In this document: piece after piece, positions 25,693-32,747 of the stretch
Layout of the letters: each line of letters opens with the position of its first letter
Numbering within the stretch: position 1 is the first letter of the stretch
NCBI RefSeq assembly: GCF_004354045.1
Contig: NZ_SMRT01000006.1
Location: 124,001-188,000, forward strand
Length of the DNA stretch: 64,000 bases
Direction of reading: 5' to 3'
Origin: Paenibacillus piri
GTDB taxonomy: Bacteria > Bacillota > Bacilli > Paenibacillales > NBRC-103111
Position numbers and translations under genes: made by a program
The notes under the pieces: model-generated
Seen by the model: the letters and a program-made list of their open reading frames with translations, nothing else
Told to the model about the DNA's origin: nothing
Databases searched by the model: none

Positions 25693-27378
25693 ATGAAGTG
25701 GACGGTCGGCAAAAAGCTGTTTATGTCTTACATGGCGATTTTGGTTATTATGGCGCTGGTCGGAATATTGAATTTAAAGAGCATGAACCAGATGCAAAAA
25801 AATACGTCGGAAATTTCCCACGTCTGGTTGACGGGCACTGAAATCGCAAGCCAGGTCGATTTTTCGCTGGAGCATATCCTCGCTCTTACTTATCAAATGG
25901 GCATGGAGCCGGATGCGGCGAAAAAAGCGGCATTTTCCAAGCAAATGGAAGAAACGTTCGATACGATAGACGCGAAGCTGGCGGAATACAAGGAATCGTT
26001 GGCCGATGCGGAGGACGAACGCAATGCGGCCAAGCTGACCGAAAGCTGGAAAGCGTTCAGAGAAGCCAACGCATTGTCCAAAGGTCAGCAAGGAAACGCG
26101 AAAACCTCGGAACAAGTATCCAAGACGTTCCAGGAGGTCAGGAATGATGTCGCTGTGATCGTCAAATTCAATCATGAAGGCGCATCGGCAGCGGAAAAGA
26201 ACGGTGAATCCCTCTATCGGAGCAGCTTGATCCAGTTTATCGGTCTGCTGATCGTATCGATCCTGTTCGTGGTCTTCACCGCTTATGCGGTTATACGAGT
26301 GGTTTCCAGGCCGATTCTGAAGGTTGCCGATGCGCTGGAAATGATCTCGCACGGCAATTTGACGGTTAAAGCCATACATACGGCATCCAAAGATGAAATC
26401 GGAAAGCTGGTCGCATCGGTAAACCGGGTAGCCGGCTCGTTGAAGGAATCCGTCCTGCACATGCAGGAAGCTTCCAATCAGGTGGCGGCTTCCGCGCAGC
26501 AGCTGACGGTAAGCTCGGAGCAAAATGCGCAGGCGGCGGAAAACGTGGCGCAATCAGTCATGGAAGTTGCCAACGGATCGGAAAATCAGGCGGTGAGCGC
26601 GCTGGAATGCGGCAGAGCTATGGATGAGATGACGATCGGGATTCAGCGGATCGCCGAAACGACGTCGGAAGTAGCGGAGCTGTCCGATGAAGCGGCCAAG
26701 CGCGCGGAGGAAGGCAGCAAAGTGATGAGGAACGCTTCCTCCAAAATTCAATCCGTCAGCTCGACCGTGGAAAAAGCAAGCGGCATTATTAGAAAGCTTG
26801 AAGAACATTCGCAAAATATCGGGCGCATCTCCCAGCTTATCGGAGAGATCGCAAATCAGACCAGTCTGTTATCGCTTAACGCCGCGATCGAAGCGGCGCG
26901 CGCCGGAGAACACGGAAGCGGCTTTGCGGTAGTCGCCGGCGAAATCCGCAAGCTGTCTACGCAAACGGCGAATTCGATTCAGGAAATTAATGAAGTCATC
27001 GGCGGGATCCAGGAAAACACGCAGCAGGCAGTGGCCACAATGGACGAAGGGTTGTCCGAAGTCGGCGGCGGGTTGAAGGCTGTGGCGCATGCGGAGGAAG
27101 CTTTCGGCCTGATCGTCAGGTCGACCGAGGAGGTCATGCGCAAAATTCAGGAGGCTGCGGCCTGCGCGCAGCAAATGTCGGCCAGCTCGGAGGAGGTCGC
27201 CGCAACGGTGACGAGCATGGGCGACATTGCCCGGCAAAGCGCCGGTCTGGCACAGACGGTTGCCGCAACGTCGGAAGAGCAGCTGGCCTCCACGCAGGAG
27301 ATTACGGCTTCCGCCGGCATGCTGTCCAATATCTCGCTCGATTTGCAAAACCTCACGATTAAATTCCGTGTTACCTAA
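25693..27378 (+). CDS. Methyl-accepting chemotaxis protein
   Basis: A 561-residue transmembrane chemoreceptor. TM1 is about 10-30, and a four-helix-bundle (4HB_MCP-like) ligand domain spans about 31-190. TM2 ([20 protein letters not shown]) is followed by HAMP and a long coiled-coil signalling domain. The conserved tip reads [25 protein letters not shown], which contacts CheA/CheW. The start ATG has GAGGGGG upstream. It is divergent from the hybrid kinase and just upstream of the injection-system operon, but a terminator separates it from that operon. Confidence 0.95.
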   Translation: MKWTVGKKLFMSYMAILVIMALVGILNLKSMNQMQKNTSEISHVWLTGTEIASQVDFSLEHILALTYQMGMEPDAAKKAAFSKQMEETFDTIDAKLAEYKESLADAEDERNAAKLTESWKAFREANALSKGQQGNAKTSEQVSKTFQEVRNDVAVIVKFNHEGASAAEKNGESLYRSSLIQFIGLLIVSILFVVFTAYAVIRVVSRPILKVADALEMISHGNLTVKAIHTASKDEIGKLVASVNRVAGSLKESVLHMQEASNQVAASAQQLTVSSEQNAQAAENVAQSVMEVANGSENQAVSALECGRAMDEMTIGIQRIAETTSEVAELSDEAAKRAEEGSKVMRNASSKIQSVSSTVEKASGIIRKLEEHSQNIGRISQLIGEIANQTSLLSLNAAIEAARAGEHGSGFAVVAGEIRKLSTQTANSIQEINEVIGGIQENTQQAVATMDEGLSEVGGGLKAVAHAEEAFGLIVRSTEEVMRKIQEAAACAQQMSASSEEVAATVTSMGDIARQSAGLAQTVAATSEEQLASTQEITASAGMLSNISLDLQNLTIKFRVT

Positions 27379-27406
27379 CCGCATTTCATTCGCAGTTTCG
27401 CTGTTC

Positions 27407-27445
27407 AAAAGGCGGCCTATTCCCGGCAGGGAGGGGCCGCCTTTT
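27407..27445 (+). terminator. Terminator of the chemoreceptor gene
   Basis: AAAAGGCGGCC (27407-27417) pairs with GGCCGCCTTTT (27435-27445), 28 bases after the stop codon. Confidence 0.92.
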
Positions 27446-27538
27446 CGATTAGGCGCACATAGAAGCGGGATTTTTGTGATCTTTTACACAAAACGCAATA
27501 TTTTGTCCAAGATAGGAGGTAAGTCTTATATTAAAGTG

Positions 27539-27567
27539 TAGTCAACATGTGAAAATACAACTATAAT
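27539..27567 (+). promoter_or_regulatory. Putative promoter of the eCIS operon
   Basis: TAGTCA (27539-27544, 4 of 6 to consensus), 17 bases, then TATAAT (27562-27567), about 95 bases before the first structural gene. AGTCAACATG overlaps the -35 (27540-27549) and recurs at 27606-27615, so a direct-repeat-binding activator may act here. Confidence 0.6.
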
Positions 27568-27659
27568 AGAAAAAGATTCAAGAAATTACGACATAGTTAA
27601 CACAAAGTCAACATGATTCGTCAATATAGCCGACAATAAGGCATTAGGAGGGATTACCT

Positions 27660-28229
27660 ATTGGCGATTATACCGTTATTGCCGATGTCGGCGCTTCTCT
27701 GCTGAAGCTGCTGCGCGAGCAGATGACGCCGGATCCCATCCCGCAGCCGGAGTTGATCGGGCTCGCATCGCCTGCCGACAAGGGCGATCTCTACCTTTCC
27801 TTATATTTGTACAGCATTAAAGAAAGCGGAGACAACCGACAGACGCGCATGATAGCCCGGGGAACCGGCGAGATTCAATATCCGCCCGAGACCGTGGACC
27901 TTTATTATTTGCTGACCGCATATTCGGCGGCGGAGCTGCAATCGCGCGTCATGGACGAACACCGGATACTCGGCAGAGCGATCCAGGTGTTGTACGATAA
28001 CTCGATATTGCGCGGATCGTCACTTGTCGGGACGTTGGCTGATCAAGGCGAGGAAGTGCGCATCGTCATGGATGCGCTGTCGGGGGAGGCGCTGACCCGC
28101 ATGTGGAATTTTGGAGACGTTCCTTACCGGCTCTCCGTCGGTTATGTGGCAGGCCCCGTCAATATTGACTCCACGCGGATTAAAACGACGAAGCGGGTAA
28201 CCGAACGCGATTTTCGGATTCAAGGATAG
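27660..28229 (+). CDS. DUF4255/Pvc16-like eCIS protein, apparent ATT start
   Basis: A protein of about 189 residues in the DUF4255 family (Pvc16/Afp16), placed at the sheath/tube terminus in characterised particles. The family opening is visible as GDYTVIADVGASLLKLLRE, then TPDPIPQPELIGLASP. That opening lies upstream of the first ATG (27723). In frame, between TAG (27645) and this conserved start, there is no ATG, GTG or TTG. AGGAGGG (27646-27652) is spaced 7 bases from ATT 27660, which is therefore my start. The TTG at 27661 is out of frame and hits a stop within 15 codons. It is the first gene of the structural operon. Confidence 0.85.
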   Translation: MGDYTVIADVGASLLKLLREQMTPDPIPQPELIGLASPADKGDLYLSLYLYSIKESGDNRQTRMIARGTGEIQYPPETVDLYYLLTAYSAAELQSRVMDEHRILGRAIQVLYDNSILRGSSLVGTLADQGEEVRIVMDALSGEALTRMWNFGDVPYRLSVGYVAGPVNIDSTRIKTTKRVTERDFRIQG

Positions 28230-28240
28230 GAGGATTCGAG

Positions 28241-29035
28241 TTGGAGCATGTCAGAATAGCGAGGCTGAGGACGAAGGTTTCGCTGGTCGTTTGTTTGGTG
28301 GATGCCTTTACCTCGGATCATCCGCATGGCGCGAACATCTCCGTCGTTCTCGAAGGGTCGCTGTCCAAGCCGATCGTCACTTCCAAAGGAACTTATATCT
28401 TTACAAACCTGCAAGCAGGCGCTTACGGGCTGCGCGTGAACGCGCAGCATTATTTCGAAGAGCGCCGTCCTATAGAAGTGGGCCTTGAGAATACGCTGGT
28501 TCATGTTACGCTGTCGCCCCGTCCGTCTTATCCGTTTAAAGAGAAGGATACCTTATTGCGCGTCAGCGTCGGCAATGAAGAAGGCCAGCCGTATGCCAAG
28601 GCTCTTCTGCATGCTTCTGTACAGACGGAGGATGAGGCTAAGGCAAGGCTGGCGCAGGACCGGGCGGAGCCGGGGGCGGACGAGCTGGTCGTCGGCTCGG
28701 TTACCGGAGTCATCAGCCCGGGAGACCGTTATTTGATTCGCGGCCGGGGCGCCGAAGCCGGGGAAGAGCTTTGCAGGATCGCTGAAGTACTGGAACACCG
28801 GCGGAGGCTGAAGCTGGACCGTCCGCTTGCCGGAAGCTACACGCGGGGGGCGCTGCTGCTCCCGGCGATGCAGACGCAGTCGGACGAGCAGGGCGAGGCG
28901 GTAGTCGCTTTTTCCAACTGCAGGGCGAGAAGCTTTAACGTGAAGCTTGACATTGTGCACGGCGGCCGTTCGCTTTCGAAGGAGGTGAATGTCGCGGAGG
29001 GCGGTACGACAGCTGCGGGCAGATTGCAATTCTAG
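28241..29035 (+). CDS. eCIS-locus protein with carboxypeptidase-regulatory-like N-terminal domain
   Basis: A 264-residue protein with no precise family name that I can give. Residues about 15-95 resemble a CarboxypepD_reg/Ig-like beta domain: GANISVVLEGSLSKPIVTSKG, then a YIFTNLQAGAYGLRV strand. The middle (about 140-195) has a cradle-like GDRYLIRGRG segment, and the C-terminus has a second beta region. It starts at TTG 28241 with AGGAGG 7 bases upstream, 11 bases after the DUF4255 gene, so the two are co-translated. Its place between the Pvc16-like and sheath genes suggests a structural or assembly role in the particle. There is no signal peptide. Confidence 0.7.
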   Translation: MEHVRIARLRTKVSLVVCLVDAFTSDHPHGANISVVLEGSLSKPIVTSKGTYIFTNLQAGAYGLRVNAQHYFEERRPIEVGLENTLVHVTLSPRPSYPFKEKDTLLRVSVGNEEGQPYAKALLHASVQTEDEAKARLAQDRAEPGADELVVGSVTGVISPGDRYLIRGRGAEAGEELCRIAEVLEHRRRLKLDRPLAGSYTRGALLLPAMQTQSDEQGEAVVAFSNCRARSFNVKLDIVHGGRSLSKEVNVAEGGTTAAGRLQF

Positions 29036-29236
29036 CTTCGATGATCCGACATAACGGGCACAGCTCCTATCGAGCTTGCCGACCGGGAAGGGCAGAGCAG
29101 TACATAACTTTGTTAGTAGATCGGATTCATCCATCTTCTATAAACCATAAGCAGAAAGGAGAGAACTGGTTTTGTCGTTAGCCTGAACCTGTCCCGCAAG
29201 CGCGGGAAGGAAGCGGACGGACGAAACCGGGGAACA

Positions 29237-30988
29237 ATGGCTGAGTATTTATCACCGGGAGTCTATGTAGAAGAATTCGACAGCGGCGCGCAACCGCTGG
29301 AAGGTGCAAGTACGAGCACGGCAGGCTTCATCGGTCTTGCACAAAGAGGGGAGATCGAGGGCGTTCCCCTGCTGATTACAAGCGTAGCCGATTTCCATCG
29401 CAATTTCGGCAGCTATTTATCCGAAAATGCGTTCGGGGACTATCGCTTTCTGTCCTATGCGATAGAGCATTTCTTTCTGAACGGGGGCTCGCGCGCATAT
29501 GTGATGCGTGTGGCGCCATCCGATGCCAAACCGGCCTCGAACCAAGGCAGCGCGAACAAGGAAGCGGCTCTTCTGCAGATTGCTTCCAAAAACCCGGGCA
29601 CATGGGGCAACCAGGTGCGGGTCGTGCTTGTTCCGGCCAGCAAAGCCAAGACGCAAATTCTCGACATTGTCGGAACACCGGGCGAATCGGTGCAGTACCG
29701 CGTCAAAAACAATGCGGGCTTCAACGTCGGGGACGTCGTCGCCTTCGAAAACGGCGGCAGCAAGCAGTACAACCGTGTAGTCTCTTCGCTTGACAACATC
29801 ATCGAACTGGAATCCGTGCTGGAAGGCGAAGCGGATGTCATCGACACCAATCTATTGCCTGCAAAAGTGCTCACCACCTGCGAATTCACCATGCACGTAT
29901 TTTACGGGGATGAAGCGGAAACTTTCGAGAGATTATCGCTTAACGTTTCCGCAGCCAACCACGTGGACAAGATCGTAAACCGCTCCAATATTATCAGCGT
30001 CAAAGATTTGAGCCTGGAAACCGATCTGGGCGCCGTGCCTCCGTTCGAGGCGCTTTCCGGCGAGAAGGAAGAAGCCGGCAAATTCCAGATTTCCCTGTTT
30101 AACGGCAGCGACGGCTCCATCGCGAATTTATCCGCCTCCGACTTTATGGGGGTTGACCGCGGTCCCGGCAAAAGAACCGGCATCCAGTCGTTTATCGACA
30201 ACGACGTGGTGAGCCTGATGGCTATCCCGGGCGTGACCGACCCGAATGTGCAGCTGTCGCTGGTGGCGCATTGCGAAAATCTCGGCAGCCGGTTCGCGAT
30301 TCTCGATATTCCGCGCGAGAAAACGAAAGTGGCCGACGTGATGACGCACCGCAACATTTTTGACAGCAACTATGCGGCGATGTACAACCCTTGGCTGCAA
30401 GTGTTCGATCCGCTCGACAAACGCAATATTTATATTCCGCCGTCAGGCTCCATGGCAGGCATTTACTCCCGTTCCGACCAAACCCGCGGCGTGCAAAAGG
30501 CGCCAGCCAACGAAGTCGTCCGCGGCTGCGTAGGCTTGGACTGCCAGTACAACAAGGGCGAGCAGGATATTTTGAACCCGCAGGGCGTTAACCTGATCCG
30601 TCATTTTGCAGGCCAGGGCATTCGCGTATGGGGCGCGCGCACTTGCTCCTCTAACGGTTTGTGGAAATACGTCAACGTTAGACGGCTGTTCATTTTCATC
30701 GAGGAATCGATCAAGAACGGCACCAACTGGGTCGTGTTCGAGCCGAATGACGAGCAGCTGTGGGCCCGCGTACAACGTACCATCGAAGCATTCCTGACCC
30801 GCGTGTGGAGAGACGGCGCGCTGATGGGCAGCAGCCCTGGCGAAGCATTCTACGTGAATATCGGCCGCAGCACCATGACGCAGGACGATATCGATAACGG
30901 CCGGCTGATTTGTATTATCGGCGTTGCGCCTGTAAAACCGGCAGAATTCGTCATCTTCCGGATCACTCAGAAAACTAGAGAGGAATAG
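29237..30988 (+). CDS. Contractile tail sheath protein
   Basis: A 583-residue sheath protein (Afp2-4/Pvc2-4 and phage gp18 family), forming the contractile outer tube. The N-terminus EYLSPGVYVEEFDSGAQPLEG is the family hallmark; the C-terminal domain has GIRVWGARTCSSNGLWKYVNVRR and ends with a strand leading to RITQKTREE. The length is close to that of long Afp sheaths because of an inserted variable domain (about 140-330). Only one sheath gene is present, whereas Afp and PVC have three. The leader contains AAAGGAGAG (29155-29163) not spaced for this gene; the proximal ribosome site is the weak GGGGAAC. Confidence 0.97.
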   Translation: MAEYLSPGVYVEEFDSGAQPLEGASTSTAGFIGLAQRGEIEGVPLLITSVADFHRNFGSYLSENAFGDYRFLSYAIEHFFLNGGSRAYVMRVAPSDAKPASNQGSANKEAALLQIASKNPGTWGNQVRVVLVPASKAKTQILDIVGTPGESVQYRVKNNAGFNVGDVVAFENGGSKQYNRVVSSLDNIIELESVLEGEADVIDTNLLPAKVLTTCEFTMHVFYGDEAETFERLSLNVSAANHVDKIVNRSNIISVKDLSLETDLGAVPPFEALSGEKEEAGKFQISLFNGSDGSIANLSASDFMGVDRGPGKRTGIQSFIDNDVVSLMAIPGVTDPNVQLSLVAHCENLGSRFAILDIPREKTKVADVMTHRNIFDSNYAAMYNPWLQVFDPLDKRNIYIPPSGSMAGIYSRSDQTRGVQKAPANEVVRGCVGLDCQYNKGEQDILNPQGVNLIRHFAGQGIRVWGARTCSSNGLWKYVNVRRLFIFIEESIKNGTNWVVFEPNDEQLWARVQRTIEAFLTRVWRDGALMGSSPGEAFYVNIGRSTMTQDDIDNGRLICIIGVAPVKPAEFVIFRITQKTREE

Positions 30989-31000
30989 GTCCTCTCTAGT
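30974..31000 (+). promoter_or_regulatory. Hairpin at sheath-tube junction
   Basis: ACTAGAGAGG (30974-30983) pairs perfectly with CCTCTCTAGT (30991-31000), spanning the sheath stop codon. With no T run it is more likely an mRNA stabilising or processing element than a terminator. Confidence 0.6.
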
Positions 31001-31052
31001 CGTCCGTGCCATAGACGGGTAACGATCAGAACGAAAGGGGAAGCGGTAAATT

Positions 31053-31487
31053 ATGCCTGGCGAGCGTAAAGATCCATACAGAAATTTTCGATTTAGGGTT
31101 GAGGTAGAAGGAATACAACAAGCGGGCTTCAGCGAGGTGTCCGGATTCGACGCATCGTTGGCCGTGATTGAATACCGTGAAGGCAATGAAACGATTACGC
31201 CCCGCAAGCTGCCGGGGCTGGCGAAATACGGTAACATTACCTTGAAATGGGGCGTTACCGATTCATTGGATATGTACAACTGGATGCAGGAATCGATTCA
31301 AGGAAAAATAGCGCGCAAAACCGTCACGATCATCGCGATCGACGAAGAAGGCGCCGACGTGGCGACGTGGCAGGTTATCGAAGCGTGGCCATCCAAATAC
31401 ACGGCTCCGAATTTTAACGGAACAGGCTCGGAAGTGGCCATCGAATTCCTGGAGCTGGCGCATGAAGGCATGACCCGCACGAAGTAA
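31053..31487 (+). CDS. Inner tube protein 1 (gp19/Afp1-like)
   Basis: A 144-residue tube subunit of the phage T4 gp19 family, which polymerises inside the sheath. The opening DPYRNFRFRVEVEGIQQAGFSEVSG and the later ITLKWGVTDSLDMYNWMQ are typical. The ATG follows AAAGGGG. It is paired with the sheath upstream and followed by a partial terminator, so sheath and tube 1 may be made in excess over downstream baseplate parts. Confidence 0.95.
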   Translation: MPGERKDPYRNFRFRVEVEGIQQAGFSEVSGFDASLAVIEYREGNETITPRKLPGLAKYGNITLKWGVTDSLDMYNWMQESIQGKIARKTVTIIAIDEEGADVATWQVIEAWPSKYTAPNFNGTGSEVAIEFLELAHEGMTRTK

Positions 31488-31502
31488 CAATTGCATCGGG
31501 GA

Positions 31503-31550
31503 ACAAGAGAAGGAATGAAGCGGTCATCGCTCTTCTTATCTCTTGTTTTC
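31503..31550 (+). terminator. Partial terminator/attenuator after sheath-tube genes
   Basis: ACAAGAGAAGG and following (31503-31522) pair imperfectly with the arm ending ATCTCTTGT (31529-31546), followed by TTTT then C. It would let only part of transcription continue into the baseplate genes. Confidence 0.6.
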
Positions 31551-31573
31551 CTGCTTATGCGATAGGATTGACA

Positions 31574-31672
31574 ATGGCCGTCGGCTATCCTTTTCGGGCC
31601 AAGCTGATGTTGACTTTATACAGGCGAGATGGAAGGCCGAAGCCGTTTCGCATGGATGCGGTGGAGGCATAA
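31574..31672 (+). CDS. Possible 32-residue basic peptide
   Basis: A small ORF in the 214-base gap after the tube gene: ATG at 31574, preceded by AGGA at 31564-31567, ending TAA 31670. The peptide is basic (MAVGYPFRAKLML, then TLYRRDGRPKPFR) and ends shortly before the ribosome site of the next gene. I know no family for it. It may be a genuine small protein, a gene remnant or chance. Confidence 0.3.
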   Translation: MAVGYPFRAKLMLTLYRRDGRPKPFRMDAVEA

Positions 31673-31701
31673 CGAAAAAAAGATTTTAGGAGGGTGCGCG
31701 A

Positions 31702-32079
31702 GTGGCTTTTAAAACGGAATACGAATTTGAGCTTCCCAGAGGCTATGTCGACGATAACGGCACATTGCACAAAAGGGGCATTATGCGGCTGGCGACGGCG
31801 GCAGACGAAATTTTACCGATGCGCGATCAGCGGGTACAGCAAAATCCGGGTTATTTGACGATTATACTTTTGACCCGCGTCATTACGACGCTTGGCGAAT
31901 TGAGAGCGATCGACACCCGTGTCATCGAGAAATTGTTTACGGCGGACTTGGCGTTTTTGCAAAATTTTTACCGGGAGATCAACGAAATGGAAGTGCCGAA
32001 GGTTCACACCGCATGTCCGAAGTGCGAGCATGAATTCGAGGTCGATGTATCTTTTATCGCAGGGATGGAGGAGGCATAG
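31702..32079 (+). CDS. Phage-tail-assembly-like protein
   Basis: A 125-residue protein like those annotated as phage tail assembly proteins in actinobacterial and Firmicute injection clusters. The N-terminal half has YEFELPRGYVDDNGTLHKRG and MRLATAADEI; the C-terminus contains CPKCEHEFEVDVSF, which could form half of a zinc site. It is a likely assembly chaperone or minor structural protein rather than part of the mature tube. The start is GTG 31702 with AGGAGGG 8 bases upstream. Its stop overlaps the apparent start of the next small gene. Confidence 0.75.
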   Translation: MAFKTEYEFELPRGYVDDNGTLHKRGIMRLATAADEILPMRDQRVQQNPGYLTIILLTRVITTLGELRAIDTRVIEKLFTADLAFLQNFYREINEMEVPKVHTACPKCEHEFEVDVSFIAGMEEA

Positions 32080-32273
32080 CGGGTTATCCCATTGACAAGA
32101 TTTACGAGGAGGCCGGGTTTATCGCTTATTACTTTCACTGGCCGCATGATGAAATCATGTCGATGGAGCACCGGGAGCGGCGGAAGTGGTGCGAGGAAAT
32201 TTCGCGGATTAACCGCAGCATGAACGAGGACAAGCCCAAAGATAACCCGTTTGACGTATTTAATAAGAGGTGA
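32076..32273 (+). CDS. DUF6760-like small eCIS protein, apparent ATA start
   Basis: A protein of about 65 residues: AGYPIDKIYEEAGFIAYYF, then WPHDEIMSMEHRERRKWCEEI, then SRINRSMNED. The pattern matches the DUF6760 group found between tube-family genes of injection clusters. The conserved GYP-D start lies upstream of any ATG in frame. No ATG, GTG or TTG exists upstream in frame before it; ATA 32076 overlaps the previous stop as gcATAG, with GGAGGAGG just before, which suggests stop-and-restart coupling. ATT 32091 and ATG 32157 are alternatives; ATG 32157 would lose half the domain. Its stop overlaps the GTG at 32270. Confidence 0.65.
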   Translation: MAGYPIDKIYEEAGFIAYYFHWPHDEIMSMEHRERRKWCEEISRINRSMNEDKPKDNPFDVFNKR

Positions 32274-32281
32274 GCAAGCAG

Positions 32282-32728
32282 ATGAGCATTCCGTCTAAAA
32301 CATACGATGTCAGTGCTGCGTTTCGATTTGTGGTGGAGCTGGACGGGTTGTTGGTCGGCGGCTTTTCGGAGGTGACCGGGCTTCAGGCAGAGACGGAAGT
32401 GATGGAATACAGCGAGGGCGGCGTGAACGATTACGTTCATTACTTGCCGAAGCAGACCAAATACCAGCGCATCGTGCTGAAGCGGGGAATCACTCAGGCA
32501 AGCGAGCTGTGGGATTGGTATGAAGGAGTCATCGGCGGCAAAATAAAGCGGAAAAGCGGCTCCGTCATTTTAAATAACCCGGCGGGAAAAGAGATTTGCC
32601 GGTGGAATTTTTTTGAGTCGTACCCGGTTAAATGGATCGGTCCGAAAATGGATGCCGCCAGCACGGGCGTCGCCATTGAAACGATCGAAATTGTGCATAA
32701 CGGATTGAAGACGATTTTCAAGAAATAA
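32282..32728 (+). CDS. Tube-family protein 2 (Afp5/gp19-like)
   Basis: A 148-residue second gp19-fold tube protein, probably the tube initiator on the baseplate (Afp5 position). Family signs are AFRFVVELDGLLVGGFSEVTGLQ, a YLPKQTKYQRIVLKRGIT strand pair, and EIVHNGLKTIF at the C-terminus. The ATG at 32282 is favoured by AAGAGGTGA 8 bases upstream; GTG 32270, which adds four residues and overlaps the previous stop, is possible. Confidence 0.93.
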   Translation: MSIPSKTYDVSAAFRFVVELDGLLVGGFSEVTGLQAETEVMEYSEGGVNDYVHYLPKQTKYQRIVLKRGITQASELWDWYEGVIGGKIKRKSGSVILNNPAGKEICRWNFFESYPVKWIGPKMDAASTGVAIETIEIVHNGLKTIFKK

Positions 32729-32747
32729 TCGGGCAGGGGGGGCATTC

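Noticed and set aside
27661-27705. TTG 27661 as start of the DUF4255 gene
   Set aside because: It is one base out of frame and reaches TGA after 14 codons.
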